A stretch of 50,101 nt of DNA from Pseudomonas persica (GTDB lineage: Bacteria; Pseudomonadota; Gammaproteobacteria; Pseudomonadales; Pseudomonadaceae). The notes under the pieces are model-generated. The model worked only from the letters and a program-made list of their open reading frames with translations. It had not been told where the DNA came from and did not search any database. Positions 20,689 through 28,724 of the stretch are shown one piece after another. The stretch is from contig NZ_OLKL01000016.1 of assembly GCF_900291015.1 (NCBI RefSeq), positions 140,212 through 190,312 of the forward strand. The letters are read 5' to 3'. Both the position numbers and the translations under genes were made by a program. Every line of letters begins with the position of its first letter. The first letter of the stretch is position 1.

Positions 20689-21468
20689 ATGAGCAACATG
20701 AACCACGAACGTGTCCTCAGTGTTCACCACTGGAACGACACCCTGTTCAGCTTCAAGTGCACCCGCGACCCGGGCTTGCGCTTCGAGAACGGTCAGTTCG
20801 TGATGATCGGCCTGCAACAGGACAACGGCCGTCCGCTCATGCGCGCCTATTCCATCGCTTCGCCGAACTGGGAAGAGCATCTGGAGTTCTTCAGCATCAA
20901 GGTGCCGGACGGCCCGCTGACCTCGCAGTTGCAGCACCTGAAGGAAGGCGACGAGATCATCATCAGCAAGAAGCCTACCGGTACCCTGGTACTCGACGAC
21001 CTGAACCCGGGCAAGCACCTGTACCTGCTGAGCACTGGTACTGGCCTGGCGCCGTTCATGAGTGTCATCCAGGACCCGGAAACCTACGAGCGCTTCGAGA
21101 AAGTGATCCTGGTGCATGGCGTGCGCTACGTGAACGAAGTCGCCTACCGCGAATTCATCACCGAGCACCTGCCGCAGAACGAGTTCTTCGGTGAGTCGGT
21201 TCGCGACAAGCTGATCTACTACCCGACCGTGACCCGCGAACCGTTCGAGAACCAGGGTCGCCTGACCGACCTGATGCGCAGCGGCAAGCTGTTCAGCGAT
21301 ATCGGCCTGCCACCGATCAACCCGCAGGACGACCGTGCGATGATCTGCGGCAGCCCGAGCATGCTTGACGAGACCAGCGAAGTGCTGGACAGCTTCGGCC
21401 TGAAGATCTCCCCGCGCATGCGCGAGCCGGGTGACTACCTGATCGAGCGTGCCTTCGTCGAGAAGTAA
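20689..21468 (+). CDS. fpr: Ferredoxin-NADP+ reductase
   Basis: A 259-residue FAD enzyme that moves electrons between NADPH and ferredoxin or flavodoxin. It supports iron-sulphur repair and the oxidative-stress response. FAD-binding RAYSIAS and the NADP-binding LLSTGTGLAPFMSVI are present, and the C-terminus ends FVEK as in the bacterial short type. AGGAGCCC precedes the ATG. Controlled by the adjacent FinR and followed by a terminator. Confidence 0.95.
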   Translation: MSNMNHERVLSVHHWNDTLFSFKCTRDPGLRFENGQFVMIGLQQDNGRPLMRAYSIASPNWEEHLEFFSIKVPDGPLTSQLQHLKEGDEIIISKKPTGTLVLDDLNPGKHLYLLSTGTGLAPFMSVIQDPETYERFEKVILVHGVRYVNEVAYREFITEHLPQNEFFGESVRDKLIYYPTVTREPFENQGRLTDLMRSGKLFSDIGLPPINPQDDRAMICGSPSMLDETSEVLDSFGLKISPRMREPGDYLIERAFVEK

Positions 21469-21489
21469 GGCACAGGCTGATGCAAAGAA

Positions 21490-21513
21490 GGCGACCCTTG
21501 GGTCGCCTTTCTT
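21490..21513 (+). terminator. fpr intrinsic terminator
   Basis: GGCGACCC-TT-GGGTCGCC followed by TTTCTT, 21 bp after the stop; the upstream AAGAA allows the stem to extend. Confidence 0.85.
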
Positions 21514-21542
21514 GTGCCTGTGATTCATGTATCGCCAGCACT

Positions 21543-21628
21543 GGCCTCTTCGCGGGTAAACCCGCACAGGGATACCACAAGGTCCGAGGTCAGTGGTATC
21601 CCTGTGCGGGTTTACCCGCGAAGAGGCC
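21543..21628. repeat. 36-bp perfect inverted repeat made of two REP elements
   Basis: Arms 21543-21578 and 21593-21628 are perfectly complementary over 36 nt around a 14-nt loop. Each begins with the REP core (GCCTCTTCGCGGGTAAACCC) but continues GCACAGGGATACCAC, lacking the usual CTCCC before ACAGGG. Identity beyond the REP suggests a recent inverted duplication. Confidence 0.9.
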
Positions 21629-21647
21629 GGAACAGGCAAGACACAAT

Positions 21648-22142
21648 CTATTCGACGCGCGTCTCGCCGCTATACACCAATATCTCCCTGCACCGCTTGC
21701 ACAGGTAGCGCCGCCCCTGGCGCACCAGCTTGTGCCGCTGCGCGGTAAACGGGAAGTCGCTCTGCGGGCACGGGCAGCGGTAGATGTAGCGGGTCGCCAC
21801 GCGCCGTTGCACTTCGTAGTTGTGGCAACGGTTGGGCGGCAGTTCATACACCCCGCGCATGATCAGCTGCCACTCCTCGCCATGGGCCTGGATACGGTCG
21901 CCGAACAGCTGGTGGGCCACCAGGTGCGCCACTTCATGGGCCACGGTCTGGCGCAGGAAGTCTTCCTGGTTTTCGCGGTAAAGCTGCAGGTTGAAGCGCA
22001 GCAGGTTCTCGTGCAGGTGGGCGACACCGGCTTTTTGCCCGCGCAGCTTGAAACTGACTTCCGGGCGCGGGAAGGGGCGTTTGAAGAAGGTTTCGGCTTG
22101 CTGGTAACAGGTTTCGACGCGTTGTCTTAGCAGCTCGGGCAT
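21648..22142 (-). CDS. sprT: SprT-like zinc metalloprotease-fold protein
   Basis: Encodes 164 residues. It has the HExxH motif (VAHEVAHLVAHQLF) and a C-terminal zinc ribbon with paired cysteines (CPCPQ and CKRCRE). SprT is related to eukaryotic Spartan proteases, which clear DNA-protein cross-links, but bacterial activity is little studied. ATG 22142 follows AGGAG at a somewhat long distance. Confidence 0.9.
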   Translation of the reverse strand: MPELLRQRVETCYQQAETFFKRPFPRPEVSFKLRGQKAGVAHLHENLLRFNLQLYRENQEDFLRQTVAHEVAHLVAHQLFGDRIQAHGEEWQLIMRGVYELPPNRCHNYEVQRRVATRYIYRCPCPQSDFPFTAQRHKLVRQGRRYLCKRCREILVYSGETRVE

Positions 22143-22272
22143 GGCGGGGTGGTTCTCCTGACCGGGCATTATGCCGCAACCCCGGGTAGCCTGCCGAGCC
22201 ACCGGTCAGCGTACAGCCAGAGGCCGCCTTGCGGCGGCCCCTGGTTGATGCCCCAGTGTTGGTCGAGCTGTT

Positions 22273-22872
22273 CTAGTTGGTGTAGACGGGCCCCACGCCC
22301 AGTCCCCAGATGATCACCGTGGCGGCCATGATCGCCACCAGTACCACAAGGCCAACCGCCAGCACCGAGCTGGAGAACAGGAAGCCTTCGTCGGGCGGTA
22401 TGTTCATGAACGTCGGCAAGCCGACGTACAGCAGGTACACCGTGTAGCAGATGGCGGCGGTGCCAACCAGCATGCCCAGCCACAGGTGCGGGTACAGCGC
22501 CGCCAGGCCGCCGATGAACAACGGGGTGGCGGTGTAGGTGGCAAAGGCGATGCACTGGGCCATGGACGGGTTGGCATCGTAGGTGCGGGCCATCCAGTGG
22601 ATGAACGCACCCATTACCGCCACCCCGGCAAGCATCGCCAGGTACGACATGATGCTCATCCAGATGGCGCTTTCCATGGTCAGCATCACCGCTGGCCGGT
22701 CGCCGATCACCCAGCCGACCTGGGTGGTACCGATGAACGCCGAAACGGCGGGGATCGCAGCCAGGATCAGGGTGTGCGTCAGGTACATGTGGCTGATGGT
22801 TTCTTCTTCGCCACGAATTTCCCGCCATTCCTGGTCGGGATGGGTAAACAGCCCCACAACGTGATGAATCAT
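22273..22872 (-). CDS. Yip1-domain integral membrane protein
   Basis: Encodes 199 residues with about five hydrophobic segments. The pattern fits Yip1: a cytosolic N-terminus (HVVGLFTHPDQEWREI, the familiar beginning of bacterial Yip1 proteins) followed by helices. ATG 22872 is chosen because AGAGGAG ends 8 bp upstream; a longer start would place that site inside the coding region. Function unknown. Confidence 0.8.
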   Translation of the reverse strand: MIHHVVGLFTHPDQEWREIRGEEETISHMYLTHTLILAAIPAVSAFIGTTQVGWVIGDRPAVMLTMESAIWMSIMSYLAMLAGVAVMGAFIHWMARTYDANPSMAQCIAFATYTATPLFIGGLAALYPHLWLGMLVGTAAICYTVYLLYVGLPTFMNIPPDEGFLFSSSVLAVGLVVLVAIMAATVIIWGLGVGPVYTN

Positions 22873-23134
22873 GCCGGTCACTCCTCTCATTGTTGCCAAA
22901 CGCCCCCCAGATGGAGCGCAAGCGGCCCGAGGCCCGAACACCGAAGCAAGCGGTAATGTGGCCTTATGTCGCAGTATAGGAAGCCGTTACCCGCATAAAC
23001 CGCGCTTTTTAGAGCAAATTGCGCTGTAAGGCGCGCTGTTGATTACATTGAAGTCTTTATCGGAATGCCTACAGCGCCGCCGCGTTTGTGCGTAAAATAG
23101 CCGGCTTTTGTCACACCTCGCGGATCCAAGCGCT

Positions 23135-23959
23135 ATGGGCACCCTCTCGGTCAACCAGAACAAACTGCAAAAACGCCTGCGTCGTCTCGCCGGCGAAGCC
23201 ATCACCGACTACAACATGATCGAGGATGGCGACAAGGTCATGGTCTGCCTGTCCGGGGGCAAGGACAGCTACACCATGCTCGACGTTCTGTTGCACCTGC
23301 AGAAGGTGGCACCGATCAAGTTCGAGATCGTTGCGGTGAACATGGACCAGAAGCAACCGGGTTTTCCCGAGCATGTGCTGCCGGCCTACCTCAAGGAACT
23401 GGGCGTCGAGTACCACATCGTCGAGAAGGACACCTACTCGGTGGTCAAGGAGCTGGTGCCCGAGGGCAAGACCACCTGCTCGCTGTGTTCGCGCCTGCGT
23501 CGTGGCACCCTGTACACCTTCGCCGACGAAATCGGCGCGACCAAGATGGCGCTGGGGCACCACCGCGACGATATCGTCGAGACCTTCTTCCTCAACATGT
23601 TCTTCAACGGCGCGCTCAAGGGCATGCCGCCAAAGCTGCGCGCCGACGATGGCCGCAACGTGGTGATCCGCCCGCTGGCCTACTGCAGCGAGAAGGATAT
23701 CCAGGCCTACTCGGACATGAAGGAGTTCCCGATCATCCCGTGCAACCTGTGCGGTTCGCAGGAAAACCTGCAGCGCCAGGTGGTCAAGGACATGCTGGTG
23801 GAGTGGGAGCGCAAGCACCCGGGCCGTACCGAGAGCATCTTCCGCGCCCTGCAGAACGTGGCACCGTCGCAGCTGGCCGACCGCAACCTGTTCGACTTCA
23901 GCAGCCTGAAGATCGACGAAAACGCCACCCCGCGTTTCCTTGACGTGCTGAACATCTGA
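23135..23959 (+). CDS. ttcA: tRNA 2-thiocytidine(32) synthetase TtcA
   Basis: Encodes 274 residues. The PP-loop SGGKDS and two CxxC motifs (CSLC and CNLC) that hold the catalytic iron-sulphur cluster are present. It thiolates C32 of certain tRNAs using ATP. ATG 23135 gives [17 protein letters not shown], the family start; an upstream TTG (23108) extension is unlikely. TAAAAT at 23093-23098 is a plausible -10. The Tag-like gene follows 4 bp later. Confidence 0.96.
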   Translation: MGTLSVNQNKLQKRLRRLAGEAITDYNMIEDGDKVMVCLSGGKDSYTMLDVLLHLQKVAPIKFEIVAVNMDQKQPGFPEHVLPAYLKELGVEYHIVEKDTYSVVKELVPEGKTTCSLCSRLRRGTLYTFADEIGATKMALGHHRDDIVETFFLNMFFNGALKGMPPKLRADDGRNVVIRPLAYCSEKDIQAYSDMKEFPIIPCNLCGSQENLQRQVVKDMLVEWERKHPGRTESIFRALQNVAPSQLADRNLFDFSSLKIDENATPRFLDVLNI

Positions 23960-23963
23960 GCCC

Positions 23964-24635
23964 ATGCGTGACTACCAGTGGTTGCATGAGTACTGCCTGA
24001 ACCGCTTCGGCTCGGCCCAGGCCCTGGAGGCCTTCCTGCCGCAGCCGCGCACGCCGGCGCAACTGCGTGATATCAGCGACGACCGCTACCTGTCGACCTT
24101 GGCCCTGCGCGTGTTCCGCGCCGGGCTCAAGCACAGCCTGGTGGATGCCAAGTGGCCGGCCTTCGAGCAGGTGTTCTTCGGCTTCGACCCGGAGAAGGTG
24201 GTATTGATGGGCGCCGAGCACCTGGAGCGGCTGATGCACGACGAGCGCATCATCCGCCACCTGGGCAAGCTCAAGAGCGTGCCGCGCAATGCGCAGATGG
24301 TCCTTGACATGGTGAAGGAGAAGGGCAGTTTCGGCGCCTTCATCGCCGACTGGCCGCTGACCGACATCGTCGGTTTGTGGAAGTACCTGGCCAAGCACGG
24401 CAACCAGTTGGGCGGGTTGTCGGCGCCGCGCTTTTTGCGCATGGTCGGCAAGGACACCTTCATTCCTACCGATGACATGGCCGCGGCGTTGATTGCGCAG
24501 AAGGTGATCGACAAGCCACCGACCAGCCAGCGGGATTTGGCCTTGGTGCAGCAGGCGTTCAACCAGTGGCATGCAGAAAGTGGGCGGCCGCTGTGCCAGT
24601 TGTCGGTGATGCTGGCGCATACCGTCAATCATTGA
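23964..24635 (+). CDS. DNA-3-methyladenine glycosylase I (Tag)-like protein, divergent
   Basis: Encodes 223 residues. It resembles Tag-family base-excision glycosylases in size and helical character (NAQMVLDMVKEKGSFGAFI, then FLRMVGKDTFIPTDD), but I do not see the canonical N-terminal RCxW...DPLYxxYHDxEWG motif or a clear C-terminal His/Cys zinc snap. The activity is uncertain: it could be a diverged glycosylase or a DNA-binding relative. Position 4 bp after ttcA implies co-transcription, and a 21-bp hairpin follows. Confidence 0.65.
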   Translation: MRDYQWLHEYCLNRFGSAQALEAFLPQPRTPAQLRDISDDRYLSTLALRVFRAGLKHSLVDAKWPAFEQVFFGFDPEKVVLMGAEHLERLMHDERIIRHLGKLKSVPRNAQMVLDMVKEKGSFGAFIADWPLTDIVGLWKYLAKHGNQLGGLSAPRFLRMVGKDTFIPTDDMAAALIAQKVIDKPPTSQRDLALVQQAFNQWHAESGRPLCQLSVMLAHTVNH

Positions 24636-24647
24636 GATTTTAGGGTT

Positions 24648-24691
24648 GCTTTGCGGCCCATCGCCGGCTTGCCGGCGATGGGCCGCAAAGC
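24648..24691. repeat. Perfect 21-bp hairpin between convergent genes
   Basis: Arms 24648-24668 and 24671-24691 pair perfectly around TT. The stem contains GGCCCATCGCCGGC, also seen in the REP variant at 17501. It lies between the Tag-like gene and convergent DUF2069. No T-run. Confidence 0.85.
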
Positions 24692-24701
24692 GGCCCCAAT
24701 A

Positions 24702-26063
<1,362 letters not shown>

Positions 26064-26148
26064 GTCGGGTCGCATCCAGCAGGGTGTGGCGGCTATTCTA
26101 ACCGCAGCGACTGACCAATTTGCTTGAAAACTCGATAAGGATTGACCC

Positions 26149-26613
26149 ATGGCAAGGCGTCTGGCAGCAGTACTGGCCATCACCGCGAGCCTGTTGCTCG
26201 GTGGTTGCGGTGCCGATTATGGCGTGGACCAACACGGTAATACGGTTAAGGCCGAACAGGTCGACGGGCACTGGCTGGTGCTCAACTACTGGGCCGAATG
26301 GTGCGGGCCGTGTCGTACCGAAATCCCTGAACTGAACGCGGCGGCCAAGCAGTGGGCGGCCGACGGCATCAAGGTGGTGGGGGTGAACTTCGATGGCTTG
26401 CAGGGGCAGGAGCTGAAACAGGCGGCCGAAACCCTGGGCATTGCTTTCACGGTATTGGCGCAGGACCCGGCCGAGCGCTTTGACCTGCCGCGCAGCGAGG
26501 CGCTGCCGGTGACCTACATCATCGATGACAAGGGCAAGGTGCGGGAACAGCTGATGGGCGAGCAGACCCGGGAAGGCCTGCAGGCCAGGATCAAGGCCCT
26601 GAAGGGCGCCTGA
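26149..26613 (+). CDS. TlpA/ResA-like thioredoxin lipoprotein
   Basis: Encodes 154 residues. The lipobox LLGGC predicts lipidation at Cys20 and an envelope location. The thioredoxin domain has active site WCGPC (NYWAEWCGPCRTEIPEL) and cis-Pro in LPVTYIID. It probably reduces or exchanges disulphides in the periplasm; the partner is unknown. It is separated from the convergent META gene by a REP pair. Confidence 0.9.
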   Translation: MARRLAAVLAITASLLLGGCGADYGVDQHGNTVKAEQVDGHWLVLNYWAEWCGPCRTEIPELNAAAKQWAADGIKVVGVNFDGLQGQELKQAAETLGIAFTVLAQDPAERFDLPRSEALPVTYIIDDKGKVREQLMGEQTREGLQARIKALKGA

Positions 26614-26638
26614 TCCCCTTGGGTTGCTACGCGGTCTT

Positions 26639-26752
26639 GTGGGAGCGGCCTTGTGTCGCGAAAGGGGCGCGCAGCGGCCCCGGATATCAGCTTCGCCGCT
26701 GAAATTGCCGGGGCTGCCATGCAGCCCTTTCGCGACACAAGGCCGCTCCCAC
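26639..26752. repeat. REP pair, CTTGTGTCGCG variant
   Basis: Inverted arms 26639-26666 and 26725-26752 (28 nt), same variant as at 8484-8574, flanked by further small GC palindromes. It sits between convergent genes and may end both transcripts. Confidence 0.9.
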
Positions 26753-26777
26753 AGGCCGCAAAGCGGCCCGGCAATCC

Positions 26778-27182
26778 TCAGCCTTCTTCAGGCCAGAAGC
26801 GTAGTGGCTTGCCTTCGGCCGGCCAGAAGCGCATCTGTTCGATAGGCGACACATCCCAGCGCTGCACCGTTTCCAACGCCTGCAGGAAGCGCTTTTCCTG
26901 CTCCATCAACGCCGGTGCGCACAGTTTGCGGGTCTTGCCGACCTTGCCGAAGCTCAGGTGCTCGCCGTCCAGTGTGTACGGCGCGAACCAGTGGTTGCAG
27001 CCGCCGTTGCCATAGGCACGACCATCGCTGGCCAGAGTCAGGGTCAGATGGCTGTAGTCGATCAGCGGCCGTTCGCCAATCCACTCCAGCACGTAGCTGC
27101 GCTCCTGCTGCAGTTTGGGCGGTTCCGCGGCGCAGCCGAGCAGGCCGCTGGCAATCAGCACGCCGGTCAGCAGATTCTTCAC
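26778..27182 (-). CDS. META-domain lipoprotein
   Basis: Encodes 134 residues from GTG 27182. The signal peptide ends in lipobox LLGC. The mature part has META/HslJ-type features: YGNGGCNHWFAPYTLDGEHLSFGKVGKTRKLC, with the conserved GCN(x)W/Y core (written here as a continuous family motif only up to GGCNHWFAPY) and two cysteines likely to pair. GTG overlaps the upstream stop (GTGA, 4 nt), so translation is coupled. It is probably anchored in the outer membrane; function unknown. Confidence 0.82.
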   Translation of the reverse strand: MKNLLTGVLIASGLLGCAAEPPKLQQERSYVLEWIGERPLIDYSHLTLTLASDGRAYGNGGCNHWFAPYTLDGEHLSFGKVGKTRKLCAPALMEQEKRFLQALETVQRWDVSPIEQMRFWPAEGKPLRFWPEEG

Positions 27183-27616
27183 TCGGCGTTCTCCTGGCAT
27201 CGCGGGCACAGGTGTTTCTCGCCACGGCTGGCCCAGCCCAGCTCGGCAACGCGCGCGCTGGCGGCAGGTTGGCGGGCTTTCTTGCCCAGCTTGGCGTCCA
27301 CCGCGAACTCGAAGTCCAGCACGGCGTCGCAGCTGTCGCACGCGACCTGCCAGGTGAGGATTTCCAGCTCGTTGAACACTGGGCCGCTGGCTACGGCAAC
27401 CCACTGGCCGCGCGGGTTGATCAGGTGACGCACGCTCTCCACTGTCAGGCGCATGGACAAGTCCTTGCTGCCCTTGAGGGTAACCAGCAGGGTGTCGCCT
27501 TTGTGCATCGAGCCGCCATTGCCGGTGACCTGGTAACGGCCCGGCACCAGTGCACGGCACTCGATCAGGGTGTGTTGCGGGTTGAAAAGGGTGTAGCGGA
27601 AATCGTGCTCGACCAT
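27179..27616 (-). CDS. Conserved hypothetical protein with C-terminal zinc ribbon
   Basis: Encodes 145 residues. I do not recognise a named family. The N-terminal two thirds look beta-rich (GRYQVTGNGGSMHKGDTLLV, SMRLTVESVRHLINPRGQW). Two cysteine pairs (CDSC and CPRC) suggest a zinc ribbon. No signal peptide, so probably cytosolic. Coupled by a 4-nt overlap to the META lipoprotein. GGAGGACC precedes the ATG. Confidence 0.72.
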   Translation of the reverse strand: MVEHDFRYTLFNPQHTLIECRALVPGRYQVTGNGGSMHKGDTLLVTLKGSKDLSMRLTVESVRHLINPRGQWVAVASGPVFNELEILTWQVACDSCDAVLDFEFAVDAKLGKKARQPAASARVAELGWASRGEKHLCPRCQENAE

Positions 27617-27647
27617 GGGTCCTCCAGAAATGCCGCGTATCCTAGCA

Positions 27648-28637
27648 CTAACCCCTCACCAGATTCTGTGGATTGCCTGCCGCCCAGCGGTTGATGTTAT
27701 CCAGCGAGGTCACGGCGATGGCATCCAGTGCCTCGCGGGTAAGGAAAGCCTGGTGGGCGGTGATGATCACGTTGGGGAAGGTCAGCAGGCGGGCCAGTAC
27801 GTCGTCCTGCAGCGGCAGGTCGGAGCGGTCCTCGAAGAACAACTGGGCTTCTTCTTCGTAGACGTCCAGGCCCAGGTAGCCGAGCTGGCCGCTCTTCAGC
27901 GCGTCGATCAGCGCCGGGGTGTCGACCAGCGCGCCGCGGCCGGTGTTGATCAGCATGGCGCCGGGCTGCAGCCGGGCCAGGCTTTGCGCATTGATGAGGT
28001 GCCGGGTGTGCTCGGTCAGCGGGCAGTGCAGGCTGATGATACGGGCTTCGCGCAGCAACTCGGACAATGGCAGGTAGCGTGCGCCCAGGGCCAGCAGCTC
28101 GGGGTTGGGGTAGGGGTCATAGGCCAGCAACTGACAGCCGAAACCGGCCATGATGCGGGCGAAGGCGGTGCCGATCTGGCCGGTACCGACCACGCCGACG
28201 GTCTTGCCGTGCAGGTCGAAGCCGGTCAGCCCGTGCAGGGTGAAGTCACCCTCGCGGGTGCGGTTGTAGGCCCGGTGCAGGCGCCGGTTGAGGGCCAGGA
28301 TCAGCGCCACGGCGTGTTCGGCCACGGCGTGTGGCGAGTACGCCGGCACCCGCACGACGGTCAGGCCCAGGCGTTGGGCGGCGGCCAGGTCGACATGGTT
28401 GTAGCCGGCCGAGCGCAGGGCGACCAGGCGCGTGCCGCCGGCGGCCAGGCGTTGCAGTACCTGGGCGTCGAGTTCGTCATTGATGAAGGCGCAGACCACC
28501 TCGCAGCCAGCGGCCAGGGCTGCAGTATCGAGGGTCAGGCGGGCTGGCTGGAAGTGCAGGTCCAGGGTGGTGCCGCTGGCGGCTCGGGTGAAGCTTTCCT
28601 GGTCGTAGTGCTGGCTGCTGAACAACAGGGCGCGCAT
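27648..28637 (-). CDS. ldhA: D-lactate dehydrogenase (fermentative type)
   Basis: A 329-residue D-2-hydroxyacid dehydrogenase interconverting pyruvate and D-lactate with NADH. NAD-binding VGVVGTGQIGTAF, catalytic Arg in NTGRGALVD, Glu in LGLDVYEEE, His in ITAHQAFLT. ATG 28637 with AAGGAAG upstream. It lies 87 bp downstream of gacS on the same strand, the order seen in P. aeruginosa. Confidence 0.93.
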   Translation of the reverse strand: MRALLFSSQHYDQESFTRAASGTTLDLHFQPARLTLDTAALAAGCEVVCAFINDELDAQVLQRLAAGGTRLVALRSAGYNHVDLAAAQRLGLTVVRVPAYSPHAVAEHAVALILALNRRLHRAYNRTREGDFTLHGLTGFDLHGKTVGVVGTGQIGTAFARIMAGFGCQLLAYDPYPNPELLALGARYLPLSELLREARIISLHCPLTEHTRHLINAQSLARLQPGAMLINTGRGALVDTPALIDALKSGQLGYLGLDVYEEEAQLFFEDRSDLPLQDDVLARLLTFPNVIITAHQAFLTREALDAIAVTSLDNINRWAAGNPQNLVRG

Positions 28638-28724
28638 GGTGGGCTTCCTTTGTGGTGCATGGCTTGGGTTTGAGGTGGTGCGCAAATCGAGCGCCGCATG
28701 TGCCAGGACAGCCCCCAAAAACAC

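Noticed and set aside
21541..21640. Possible CRISPR-like or attachment repeat
   Set aside because: Only one inverted pair, with no regularly spaced direct repeats or spacers and no cas genes; it is a REP structure.
23108..23134. Upstream TTG start for ttcA
   Set aside because: No ribosome-binding site, and the added residues are absent from the usual family N-terminus.
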